A stretch of DNA of 64,000 nt from the NCBI RefSeq assembly GCF_004153455.1, contig NZ_SDQE01000003.1, forward strand, positions 248,001 through 312,000, given 5' to 3'. This document shows positions 40,870 through 49,293 of the stretch, piece after piece (the first letter of the stretch is position 1; every line of letters starts with the position of its first letter). Origin of the DNA: Allopusillimonas ginsengisoli. Lineage in GTDB: Bacteria > Pseudomonadota > Gammaproteobacteria > Burkholderiales > Burkholderiaceae_B. The notes beneath the pieces are model-generated. The model ran no database searches. It worked only from the letters and a program-made list of their open reading frames with translations, and was not told where the DNA came from. A program made the position numbers and the translations under genes.

Positions 40870-42492
40870 CTAAAGCGACTTCAGCCAATCCCGCAATACA
40901 TTCTTTCTGATCTTGCCGGTAGACGTCTTGGGCAAATCTCCAAATACGATCCTGCGCGGCGTCTTGTAAGACGCCATGTGCGACTTGCAGAAATCAATAA
41001 TCTCCTGCTGATCGGGCGGGGCGTCCGCGTCGCGCAGTGCGACGAACGCGCAGGGTGTTTCGCCCCATTTTTCGTCCACCATGGCGACCACGGCAGCCTC
41101 CAGAACCCGGGGATGCCGATAAAGCACCTCCTCGATTTCCTGGCTCGAGATATTTTCGCCACCGGAAATAATGATGTCCTTGGCACGGTCCTTGACCTCG
41201 GCGTAGCCGTCCGGATGCATGACGGCAAGATCCCCCGTATGAAACCACCCATCGCGAAATGCTTCCTGCGTGGCGGCTTCATTCTTGAGATACCCTTTCA
41301 TCAACGTATTGCCCCGCATCAACAGCTCGCCGAGCGTCTGGCCATCGGCGGGCGCCAGGCGGGTTCCCGAGCCTGCCACGGCCACCTCGTCAATCGCGTG
41401 CAGGCCAACGCCTTGCCGCGCCATTTTCCGGGCGAGATCGTCCAGCGGCAGGCTGTTCCATTCCGGCTGGCGCACACACAACATCGATGGACCATAGGAT
41501 TCGGTTAAGCCATACAAGTGCGTGATCTCGAATCCGACCTCTTTCCCGCGACGTATCACCGTGCTGGGTGGCGCCGCGCCGCCGACGGCAAACTGTACCG
41601 TGCGGGACAGGGTTTTGCCGTCCCGATGAAAATCATTGACCAACATGTTGAGCACGATAGGTGCGCCGCACAGATGCGACACGCCGTGCCGCTCGATGCG
41701 CTCATGCACCGCATCGGCGGCCACTCTACGCAGACAGACGTGGGTGCCGCCGATCGCGGTAATGGCCCAGGTATAGGCCCAACCGTTGCAATGGAACATG
41801 GGCAGCGTCCACAAATAGACCGTGTCCGCCGTCATGTCCATGGCCATGGCATTGCTCATGGCTGCCAGATAAGCGCCTCGATGGTGATACACCACCCCCT
41901 TGGGGTTGCCAGTGGTTCCCGAGGTGTAATTCAAGGTGATGGCGTCCCACTCGTCATCCGGCGCGGCGCGAGCGGATACCAGCTTGCCGGATGCCAAAAC
42001 CTGTTCGTAATCCAGCCTGGCCAATCGCGACGGCCCTCCTTCGCGCGCAATGGCCACGAGCAGGGGCGGACTTTCCATGCCATTGATGACCTCGCCAACC
42101 AGCGCCTCGAAATCAGTGTCATAAAGCAAAATGCGCGCTTCACCATGCTCGAGAATAAAACGCAGCGTATTCGCGTCCAATCGGGTGTTGAGCGCATTGA
42201 GCACTGCGCCCGTCATGGGCACCGAATAATGGCTTTCCAAAAGCTCGTGCGTGTTGTAGCACAGGACGGATACGGTATCGCCCTGCCGTATCCCCAGGTC
42301 GTGCAAGGCGCTGGCCATGGCCAGACACCGCTGATAGAGTTGGCGGTATGTGAGCGTGATGTCATCGTCGATAACAGCCGTCTTGTTCGGAAAAATATGC
42401 GCCGACCGCCCGAGAAAACTCAATGGCGTCAGGCTTGAATAGTTGGCCGCATGCTTGTCCAGACCCTGCTCGTACTTGCTTCCCATGGCCAC
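40870..42492 (-). CDS. Acyl-CoA synthetase (AMP-forming), LvaE-like
   Basis: This is a 540-residue ANL-superfamily ligase that activates a carboxylic acid with ATP and CoA. Seen: the P-loop YTSGTTGNPKGVVYHHRGAYL (about residues 189-200 for the core TSGTTGNPKG), the motif YGLTESYGP, the hinge DGWFHTGDLAVMHPDGY, and the C-terminal catalytic lysine region PKTSTGKIRKNVLRDWL (core PKTSTGKIRK). Similar enzymes act on medium-chain and branched acids. The operon context suggests a 4-hydroxy or 4-oxo acid. Confidence 0.88.
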   Translation of the reverse strand: MAMGSKYEQGLDKHAANYSSLTPLSFLGRSAHIFPNKTAVIDDDITLTYRQLYQRCLAMASALHDLGIRQGDTVSVLCYNTHELLESHYSVPMTGAVLNALNTRLDANTLRFILEHGEARILLYDTDFEALVGEVINGMESPPLLVAIAREGGPSRLARLDYEQVLASGKLVSARAAPDDEWDAITLNYTSGTTGNPKGVVYHHRGAYLAAMSNAMAMDMTADTVYLWTLPMFHCNGWAYTWAITAIGGTHVCLRRVAADAVHERIERHGVSHLCGAPIVLNMLVNDFHRDGKTLSRTVQFAVGGAAPPSTVIRRGKEVGFEITHLYGLTESYGPSMLCVRQPEWNSLPLDDLARKMARQGVGLHAIDEVAVAGSGTRLAPADGQTLGELLMRGNTLMKGYLKNEAATQEAFRDGWFHTGDLAVMHPDGYAEVKDRAKDIIISGGENISSQEIEEVLYRHPRVLEAAVVAMVDEKWGETPCAFVALRDADAPPDQQEIIDFCKSHMASYKTPRRIVFGDLPKTSTGKIRKNVLRDWLKSL

Positions 42493-42495
42493 TCC

Positions 42496-42801
42496 TTACG
42501 TGTTCAGATACTTGGGGTTGCTCAATGCCAGTGCGGAGCGCGTCCTGTCCAGCAGCAGGCGATGCAACTGCGCCTGCGTTTGCGGGGGAAGGTCGCGCGC
42601 CCGAATCTGTGCTGCCAGCACGCTGTCTTCCTCGTCATTTTGCTGCGGCCCCGACGCCAGTTCACGTGCGGCAATAGCCATCGCATTGGCCACCATCAAG
42701 ACGTCATACACCTTGTCTTCCGACACGGCGGGCAGCACCTTGTCAAGCAAGCTGCGGCGCGCCACATCAAGCAGTTCGTTGCCATAGGGGCGGTTGCTCA
42801 T
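42496..42801 (-). CDS. DUF6285 protein, LvaB-like partner of the kinase
   Basis: This is a 101-residue helical protein, starting MSNRPYGNELLDVARRSLL. Its ATG overlaps the stop of the kinase gene (ATGA) and it ends three bases before the synthetase gene. DUF6285 proteins are found next to APH-type kinases of the ACAD10/11 kind. In Pseudomonas putida the equivalent LvaB is needed with LvaA to phosphorylate 4-hydroxyvaleryl-CoA. That role is inferred here from context and length. Confidence 0.8.
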   Translation of the reverse strand: MSNRPYGNELLDVARRSLLDKVLPAVSEDKVYDVLMVANAMAIAARELASGPQQNDEEDSVLAAQIRARDLPPQTQAQLHRLLLDRTRSALALSNPKYLNT

Positions 42802-43931
42802 GTCTGCCTCTCCAGAAGGTCAATCTGATTCAACAGGTCAAACTCGATCTCGGGCAGCATGCGCCCTGTCAGTGCCAGCTCCAGTGAAGATTCTTCGCCC
42901 GACACATGCCGTTGGGCCTGTTGCAGGGCAATGACCGCCCAGCGCGTCATCCCCATGACTTCCCAGTACAGCACTTTTTCCGCATCGACCTGACGGCCCG
43001 ACACTTGAGCGTAGGCATCCAGCAGATCCACCTTGTCGCCAATGCCGCCTACTTCTTTATCAGGCTTGCCGAAACGCCAACTGCGGGAACAGAGCCAGCC
43101 CAGGTCTTCGAGCGGGTCGCTCCACGACGCGAATTCCCAGTCCAGGATTCCACTGACCCGCCCGTCGTGCACCATATAGTTGCCCGTACGGAAATCGCCA
43201 TGAGACAGCACGATCTCGCCTTGCCCTGGCTCACGATCCTCCAGCCAGTTCAAGGCATACTCCAGCACGGGATGGGCTTCGGAAATGCTGTCCAGCGCCC
43301 GGCGGTATTCATGCACACGTTCCAGCGCGCGGGACATGCCCGGCAGGACAAGAAACGCCAGATCGGGATCCGGCGGACGCACGCCATGAAGGCGAGCAAG
43401 TTCTTCACCCAACTGCCGTGTCAGCGGGACGGCCTGTTCCGGCGTTACGCCGCCGCGAACCAACTGCCGACCCGAAGCCACGCCCGGCACGCGCGCCATC
43501 ACGCAAAAGGCCGAACCGATGATGGACTCGTCTTCGCACAACCACAGGGGCTCGGGCACCGTAACCCCCGCCTCGAACGCGCGTCGCAATACACTGAATT
43601 CCTGTGCCCGCGTCAGGCTGGCGCTGACTTTCGACGGCGCATCGCTGCGCACTACCAGGGCAAGCTCCCCAGACCGCCTGCCGCCCTCGCTGTGTACTGT
43701 CAACGCGTAGTTGCTCTGGATGGCGCCGCCGGACAGGCGCTCGAAAGCCACGACACTGACCGCATCCGCTGCATTGCGCGCACGAATATAGTCCGCCAGC
43801 GCCTGGGCAATGCCGCCGTCGCCGGCCGGGGCGCTGACCGATGCGCGCCGGGACGCCAACGCCTGGGCCCCAGGGCGCGCCGCCGCGGGGCCTCGCCGCG
43901 CCTGCGATGGGTCCGATATCGACTGCGCCAT
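42798..43931 (-). CDS. Phosphotransferase family protein (APH-type kinase), LvaA-like
   Basis: This is a 377-residue aminoglycoside-phosphotransferase-fold kinase. The N-terminal glycine loop is RLSGGAIQSNYAL. The catalytic loop is HGDFRTGNYMV, with the base D and the metal N, and the metal-binding ILDWEFASWSDPLEDLGWL follows. The start at 43931 has GTGAGG before it, five bases after the dehydrogenase stop. The first 60 residues are low-complexity Ala/Arg/Ser. Homologues fused to the dehydrogenase in mammalian ACAD10/11 phosphorylate 4-hydroxyacyl-CoA, the likely role here. Confidence 0.87.
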   Translation of the reverse strand: MAQSISDPSQARRGPAAARPGAQALASRRASVSAPAGDGGIAQALADYIRARNAADAVSVVAFERLSGGAIQSNYALTVHSEGGRRSGELALVVRSDAPSKVSASLTRAQEFSVLRRAFEAGVTVPEPLWLCEDESIIGSAFCVMARVPGVASGRQLVRGGVTPEQAVPLTRQLGEELARLHGVRPPDPDLAFLVLPGMSRALERVHEYRRALDSISEAHPVLEYALNWLEDREPGQGEIVLSHGDFRTGNYMVHDGRVSGILDWEFASWSDPLEDLGWLCSRSWRFGKPDKEVGGIGDKVDLLDAYAQVSGRQVDAEKVLYWEVMGMTRWAVIALQQAQRHVSGEESSLELALTGRMLPEIEFDLLNQIDLLERQT

Positions 43932-43936
43932 TGGCC

Positions 43937-45133
43937 TCACCCCCATTTCCAGAATTCGCTGCCTTCGCTCAGCAGGTTTCGGGACAGCACCATTTTGTGC
44001 ACCTCTGATGCCCCGTCCACCAGACGGGCCTGACGCGCATAGCGATAAATCCATTCCAGCGGCGTATCGCGCGAGTATCCGATTGCCCCGCACAGCTGTA
44101 TCGCCGTATCCACGGATTTGTGCAGGGTATCGGCCACAGCCACTTTGGCCATGGAGACTTCCTTGCGCGCAAAATCGCCTTGATCGAGCTTCCACGCGGC
44201 ATGCATCGTCAATAGCCGGCCCACCTGTATGGCCATCGCTGCTTCGCCCAGCAACCATTGCACGCCTTCCCGGTCGGCCAACTTCATGCCAAAGGACTCA
44301 CGTTCCGAGACGTAGCGGGAAGCAATTTCCAATGAGCGCTTGGATAGCCCCAGCCATCGCATGCAGTGAGTAAGCCGCGCCGGCCCCAGGCGAATCTGCG
44401 TGAGCTTGAGCCCATCGCCGACTTCCATCAAGCGATTCTCATCTGGAATCACCATGTTGTTGAATTTCAGCTCGCAATGCCCTCCGTGTTCTTCCGGCCC
44501 CATGATGGGAATGCGCCGCACCAATTCCCAACCCGGATCATCCTTGTGGAAGAGAAAGGCTGAGAGCCCCTTGCGCGCATCATCCGACGTTCTGGCAATC
44601 AGGATAAAGTGCGACGCCACACCCGCGCCAGTAATGAAATGCTTGTGGCCATTCACCACCCAATGATCACCCTCGCGCACGGCCGTCGTGCGCATCATGG
44701 AAGGATCCGACCCAGAGCCAGGCGCAGGCTCGGTCATGACAAAAGACGAGCGCACCGTGCCGTCAACAATCGGCTGCAGCCAACGCGCTTTCTGGGCATC
44801 GCTAGCCACCTTGTTCAAGACCATCATATTGCCGTCATCCGGCGCCGCCGAATTGAAGACGACCGGGCCGAATATCGATCGATTCATTTCTTCGTAACAA
44901 GCCGCCATTTCAACCATGGACAGCCCCTGTCCGCCGCGCTCCCGCGGCATTTGCAGACTCCACAGGCCTTGATCCCTGGCTTGCGACTGCACACGTTCAA
45001 GCAGTGCAGTATCGATATTTTCATGCTGGTCAAACGATGCGGCGTTCTCTTCCAGGGGAATCAATACGTCGTCAACAAACCCCTTGAGCCGCTGTCGCAA
45101 ATCGTCGCAGCGTGCGGATAGCTTGAAATCCAT
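43937..45133 (-). CDS. Acyl-CoA dehydrogenase (ACAD10/11-like), LvaC-like
   Basis: This is a 398-residue FAD enzyme. Seen: the first flavin motif (SSFVMTEPAPGSGSDPS), the middle beta domain ending IPMMGPEEHGG-like (IPIMGPEEHGGHCELKF), and the C-terminal QLCGAIGYSRDTPLEW. In the YEG motif where many family members have the catalytic Glu, this protein has V-D-G (D373). This Asp is shared with ACAD10/11-type enzymes that eliminate phosphate from 4-phosphoacyl-CoA. It lies between the SDR and kinase genes. Electrons, if any, would go to ETF and the quinone oxidoreductase at 18124-19770. Confidence 0.87.
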   Translation of the reverse strand: MDFKLSARCDDLRQRLKGFVDDVLIPLEENAASFDQHENIDTALLERVQSQARDQGLWSLQMPRERGGQGLSMVEMAACYEEMNRSIFGPVVFNSAAPDDGNMMVLNKVASDAQKARWLQPIVDGTVRSSFVMTEPAPGSGSDPSMMRTTAVREGDHWVVNGHKHFITGAGVASHFILIARTSDDARKGLSAFLFHKDDPGWELVRRIPIMGPEEHGGHCELKFNNMVIPDENRLMEVGDGLKLTQIRLGPARLTHCMRWLGLSKRSLEIASRYVSERESFGMKLADREGVQWLLGEAAMAIQVGRLLTMHAAWKLDQGDFARKEVSMAKVAVADTLHKSVDTAIQLCGAIGYSRDTPLEWIYRYARQARLVDGASEVHKMVLSRNLLSEGSEFWKWG

Positions 45134-45150
45134 GCCCTTACCTTTTCTTT

Positions 45151-45921
45151 TCAGAGTGACGACTGCAAATGTCCGCCGTCCACGACCAATGTGCTTCCCG
45201 TCATATAACGAGATGCCTCGGAAGCCAGCAATAGCAAGGCGCCGTCCAGATCAGACGCCTGTCCCAGGCGCCGTTGCGGAATACGCCGGATCAGCGCCTG
45301 ACCGGCCTCCGACGCGAAAAAATCACGATTCAGATCAGTTTCGATATAGCCCGGCGCCAATGCGTTGACCCGTATGCCGTGTCGCGCCCACTCAAGCGCC
45401 AAGCCTCGCGTCATCTGCTCCAGCCCTGCTTTGGACACGGCATAGGGCAATACATTGCCGGCGACACGCTGGCCGAGAATGGAAGACACATTGATAATGG
45501 CGCCACCTCGCTTCGCGTCCACAAGCCGTCGCGCAACGTAGTTGGCGACCAGCCAACAGCCTTTCAGATTGACGTCCAGAACATGGTCCCAGTCTTCGGC
45601 CCCCAGCGACAGCGAGGGGCCGGTACTGGTCACGCCCGCATTGCATACGGCAATATCCACGATGCCAAGCATGGACTCCGCCTGTGCCAGGCCAGACCTG
45701 ACACTGGCCTCGTCCGTTACATCGATGGCGACGGCTTCGCTCCTGATGCCCTCTTTACCGAGGCAGTCCGCCAACTGCATCAACGGCGCCAGACGACGGC
45801 CAGCCAGCACAATGCGCGCGCCTGCAAGGCCCAGCGTCTTTGCCATATGTGAGCCAAGCCCGCCGGCCGCCCCCGTAATCAGCACAAGCTTGCCGTCCAC
45901 GCGATACAGATTGCTCATCAT
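45151..45921 (-). CDS. SDR family oxidoreductase, LvaD-like 3-hydroxyacyl-CoA dehydrogenase
   Basis: This is a 256-residue short-chain dehydrogenase, the first gene of the operon. The NAD(P) loop is TGAAGGLGSHM (about residues 16-26), then NAGV (94-97), the catalytic Ser at 146/147, Y160 and K164, and the C-terminal PGYIETDLNRD. I chose the ATG at 45921, with GGAAGGAG five bases upstream. An ATG six codons earlier lacks a binding site and would include this sequence in the protein. In the lva scheme it would oxidise a 3-hydroxyacyl-CoA. Confidence 0.87.
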   Translation of the reverse strand: MMSNLYRVDGKLVLITGAAGGLGSHMAKTLGLAGARIVLAGRRLAPLMQLADCLGKEGIRSEAVAIDVTDEASVRSGLAQAESMLGIVDIAVCNAGVTSTGPSLSLGAEDWDHVLDVNLKGCWLVANYVARRLVDAKRGGAIINVSSILGQRVAGNVLPYAVSKAGLEQMTRGLALEWARHGIRVNALAPGYIETDLNRDFFASEAGQALIRRIPQRRLGQASDLDGALLLLASEASRYMTGSTLVVDGGHLQSSL

Positions 45922-45938
45922 TTTGTCTCCTTCCGGCA

Positions 45939-45990
45939 ATCATAGAACGATCGTTCGATTTATTCAACAGAAATCGAACGATCGTTCTAT
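45939..45990. promoter_or_regulatory. Operator-promoter: 49-bp perfect inverted repeat with paired GAACGATCGTTC sites
   Basis: Arms of 20 bp (45942-45961 and 45971-45990) are exact reverse complements around a 9-base centre. Each arm holds the 12-bp palindrome GAACGATCGTTC (45945-45956 and 45976-45987), with centres 31 bp apart, about three helical turns. On the minus strand, TTGAAT (45967-45962), a 17-base spacer and TATGAT (45944-45939) form the promoter of the operon, and the first palindrome fills the spacer. A TetR-family protein bound there would block RNA polymerase. The second palindrome faces the divergent FUSC gene. Confidence 0.8.
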
Positions 45991-46061
45991 TTTTACGCGC
46001 CATTCGCGTCCACGCCAGGGGGGAACATGCTAATGTTTGCTTTTTGTTCAGTTGTCAGAAT

Positions 46062-48389
46062 ATGGTGTCACGCCTGCCCCAACTCCAGCGTTTTTTCTAC
46101 AGCCATTATTTTTTTGGCGGGGTGCGCCAGGCAATTGGGGTTCTGCTGCCGGCGCTGCTGCTGGCCGGTGTCATGCAGATGTACGTCGTCGGCATTATTG
46201 CGTCGATAGGCGCGTCCTGCGTAGCTGTGCTTGACCAGCCCGGCGGCCCGCGGCGCTACGGACGCAACGGCATGCTGGCGGCCATCCTGCTGGGCTCGCT
46301 CACTGCACTGATCACAGGTTTTGCGTCGTCCCACAGCATGCTGATCTGGCTGGCTGTGCCCTTGCTGTCTTTTCTCTTTTCGATGTTCTCCGTGTTTGGC
46401 AAACAAGGCGGCCTGCTGGGTTTTGCCTGCATGCTCATCATGACACTGACCATGCGAACGCCGCTGGCCACTCACGAAGTCTTGACGCATACGCTCTACT
46501 CCTTTGCCGGAGGCTTTTTCTACTTCAGCTATAGCCTGCTGGCGCACAGATTGCTGTGGCACCGGGAAATTCAACAAGCCCTTTCGGCGGCGTTGTTCGC
46601 CACAGCGGACTATATGGCTACGCGCTCCCGCTTTTATGATGTCAATGCCGACCTCGAAACCAGCTACCGGCAGCTTATTCACGCGCAATCGGCAATGACG
46701 GAAAAACATCAGGCCGCGCGAGATACCGTATTGCGGGAACTGCCGCGCGGACGCGGACGCGCTGACCAGTTGCGAGCGCGTTCTCTCAATGTATTCATCG
46801 ATATGGTGGCGCTGCTGGACACGCTGGTGGCCACACACACGGATTACGCCACGCTGCGCCGCACGCTGCCCGATAGCGATGTCTTGCTGTTCGGCCGCGA
46901 CGCGCTACGCAAGCTTTCGCGCAACGTCTCGATGCTGGCGCTGGATATCGTTCGCAACAAGCATATGCGGGAACGCAGCAGCGTCAAGGCCGAGTTGCGC
47001 GCCATTGAATACGAACTGGAAAAATACCGCCAGGACGGCATGGCGGAAAAAGCACCCGAAGTCTACGCACTGCTGGTGCAGGTGTTGCGAAGGTTGCGCA
47101 ATGCGTCGCATCTGGTCAACCGAATGGCGGAACACATGAGCAACAGCGCGAGCGCCGAGCTGGTTGACTTGCGCCTGGAAAAATCCATGAACCGTTTTGT
47201 CACGCGGCAAAAATGGCGACTGGGGATGCTTACAAGCAATCTGCGGATGGATTCCTCTCACTGCCGCTATGCGCTGCGTGTTGGTCTGGCCACCCTGCTT
47301 GCCATGACCCTGTCGGCGCTATTCGCGCTCACCCTGAAAGCCGAAGCGCTCAGCTCGGGCTTGAGTTCTCACAGCTACTGGATCATCCTGACCATTATCG
47401 TTGTGATGAAACCGGGCTTCGCCCTGACGAGGCAGCGAAACGGCTGGCGATTGGCCGGCACGCTGATCGGCTGCGTGCTTGCACTCATCCTGTTTAACGT
47501 CACGCAAAACACCAACGCCTACCTGGCGGTACTGATCGTGACCTGCATACTGGGCTATAGCCTGGTGCAACTCAATTTCATGATGGCTGCCATTTTCAAC
47601 ACGATTTTTGTGCTGATGGTGTTTCACTTTATTGCTCCCTCTTCCAATCTGGTCATCGGTGAGCGATTGGTTGATACATTCGCAGGCTGCGCCATCGCGC
47701 TGCTTTGCAGCTATGTGTTGCCCTGGTGGGAATATAACTTCATGGCCTCGCTGGCCAATGCATTGAAGCGCGCCAATCTCGAACTGCTGAACTCGGGCCT
47801 GGAGTATGCCCGCCTGAGTCGGCAACAAACCGCAGTGCGCGGGAAGGCAGCGCAAAGCGAACCCACGTCAAGCCTCGATCGCGCCTCGGATGGCACGCCG
47901 GACTCACCGGCGAACGCCAAGCCGGACGGCAGTGAGACCGGCATTGCGGACCCTTCGATGAGTCTGGCCGACCTGGATGCGCAACAACACGAGGCCGAAA
48001 TACGATGGCGGGTGGCGCGCAAGAATGTGCATATCGCCTTCAGCAATTTTGCCGCCGCGTTCTATCGCATGATGGACGAACCCATCAAGCGGCAGCGCAA
48101 CCTGCCCGAACTGAACCACTTGCTCATCCAGAACCATGTGCTGGCCTTGCAACTGACATCGGCCATACCCATCCTGGCAAGCCTGCCCTCGGTACCCCAT
48201 GGCATCCAGAAAACGCTCGACACGATCAACAGCTACCTGTTGGATCAGGATGCCGACCCGCCCGCCTCCATCGAAACAGAAGGCGAACTGGCAACGCTGG
48301 CCTACCCGCTGCGGCAGATGGTCAAGGCGGCGGAACTGATACGGCAGGAAATGCGCGGCCTGCAGCAGACGCAAGCCGCCGCGGTTTAA
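46062..48389 (+). CDS. FUSC family inner-membrane protein (YccS/AaeB-like)
   Basis: This is a 775-residue membrane protein with two sets of helices, about residues 20-160 and 405-560, and a long soluble part between and after them. This is the layout of the fusaric-acid-resistance (FUSC) family, which includes aromatic-acid efflux protein AaeB and YccS. The soluble middle is helical with coiled-coil stretches. The ATG at 46062 has no clear ribosome-binding site. A strong GGGGGGAAC precedes an ATG at 46027 that is in another frame. It diverges from the lva-like operon and shares its operator region, so joint control is possible. Confidence 0.82.
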   Translation: MVSRLPQLQRFFYSHYFFGGVRQAIGVLLPALLLAGVMQMYVVGIIASIGASCVAVLDQPGGPRRYGRNGMLAAILLGSLTALITGFASSHSMLIWLAVPLLSFLFSMFSVFGKQGGLLGFACMLIMTLTMRTPLATHEVLTHTLYSFAGGFFYFSYSLLAHRLLWHREIQQALSAALFATADYMATRSRFYDVNADLETSYRQLIHAQSAMTEKHQAARDTVLRELPRGRGRADQLRARSLNVFIDMVALLDTLVATHTDYATLRRTLPDSDVLLFGRDALRKLSRNVSMLALDIVRNKHMRERSSVKAELRAIEYELEKYRQDGMAEKAPEVYALLVQVLRRLRNASHLVNRMAEHMSNSASAELVDLRLEKSMNRFVTRQKWRLGMLTSNLRMDSSHCRYALRVGLATLLAMTLSALFALTLKAEALSSGLSSHSYWIILTIIVVMKPGFALTRQRNGWRLAGTLIGCVLALILFNVTQNTNAYLAVLIVTCILGYSLVQLNFMMAAIFNTIFVLMVFHFIAPSSNLVIGERLVDTFAGCAIALLCSYVLPWWEYNFMASLANALKRANLELLNSGLEYARLSRQQTAVRGKAAQSEPTSSLDRASDGTPDSPANAKPDGSETGIADPSMSLADLDAQQHEAEIRWRVARKNVHIAFSNFAAAFYRMMDEPIKRQRNLPELNHLLIQNHVLALQLTSAIPILASLPSVPHGIQKTLDTINSYLLDQDADPPASIETEGELATLAYPLRQMVKAAELIRQEMRGLQQTQAAAV

Positions 48390-48476
48390 CCTGGCATCAC
48401 CGATCGCGCCAGATTAGGGTCAATCGCGCTGGCCGACCGCGCGCCAGGCAAACTGGGCTTGGCGGCCATCGGCTTG

Positions 48477-49265
48477 TCAGGCTTGCTGGCGGCGGAACAC
48501 CAGCTTGTCATCGCTGGATTCTCCGGGCGCAAAGACATATCCCTCGCTATCAAAACCTGTCAGTGCATCAGGCTTGGTGATGCGATGATCGATGATATAG
48601 CGCGCCATCAAACCCCGCGCCCGCTTGGCGTGAAAACTGATGACTTTCCACGTTCCATTCTTGTTATCCTGGAACACACACTGCACGACGCTTGCATCCA
48701 GCGTCTTGCGGTCGACAGACTTGAAATACTCTTCTGAAGCAAGATTGACGAGTACCCGGCCGCTTTTCTTGCCTTTGGAAACTTCATCCAGGCGCTGATT
48801 CAGATAGCCCGCAATCGTGCTACCCCAGAAGTCATAAAGATTCTCGCCTTTCGATGTGGCCAGACGGGTGCCCATTTCCAGGCGGTAAGGCTGCATCAGA
48901 TCCAATGGCCGCAACACGCCATACAAGCCGCTCAAGAGCGCCACGTGGTCTTGGGCCCATTTAAGCTTTGCATCGGACAAACCGGACGCCGAGAGTCCTT
49001 CGTAGACATCTCCATTGAAAGCCAGAACCGCCTGACGCGAATTGGTCTGGTCAAAATGCGGCCTCCAGGCTGCGTAGCGCTCTGCGTTCAGCTTGGCCAG
49101 CGATTCACTCAGCTTCATCAGGCCAGCAATTTCCGATACCGACTTTTTCTTGAGCACCTTGATCAGCGCAGTGGCCTGCGGAATGAACTGGGGCTGCGAG
49201 TGCAGCGTGGTGCGAACCGGCGAGTCGTAGTCCAGTTTCTTGGCTGGCGATAGTACCAACAACAT
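48477..49265 (-). CDS. yaaA: Peroxide stress protein YaaA (DUF328)
   Basis: This is a 262-residue protein whose start at 49265 (MLLVLSPAKKLDY) is the family N-terminus, with GGAAAGAG before it. Conserved segments are FNGDVYEGL, HVALLSGLYGVLRPLDLMQPYRLEMGTRL and FYAKRARG-like FHAKRARGLMARYI. In Escherichia coli YaaA lowers free iron and limits hydrogen-peroxide damage to DNA, and it binds DNA. It is convergent with the FUSC gene and lies 28 bases after the 3-hydroxybutyrate dehydrogenase stop, so it may be co-transcribed with it. Confidence 0.92.
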   Translation of the reverse strand: MLLVLSPAKKLDYDSPVRTTLHSQPQFIPQATALIKVLKKKSVSEIAGLMKLSESLAKLNAERYAAWRPHFDQTNSRQAVLAFNGDVYEGLSASGLSDAKLKWAQDHVALLSGLYGVLRPLDLMQPYRLEMGTRLATSKGENLYDFWGSTIAGYLNQRLDEVSKGKKSGRVLVNLASEEYFKSVDRKTLDASVVQCVFQDNKNGTWKVISFHAKRARGLMARYIIDHRITKPDALTGFDSEGYVFAPGESSDDKLVFRRQQA

Positions 49266-49293
49266 TTTCTCTTTCCTTGAAAATAGCCGGCTG

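Noticed and set aside
41518-42438. A 306-codon plus-strand frame antisense to the acyl-CoA synthetase
   Set aside because: It is a codon-bias artefact; the minus-strand enzyme has complete motifs.
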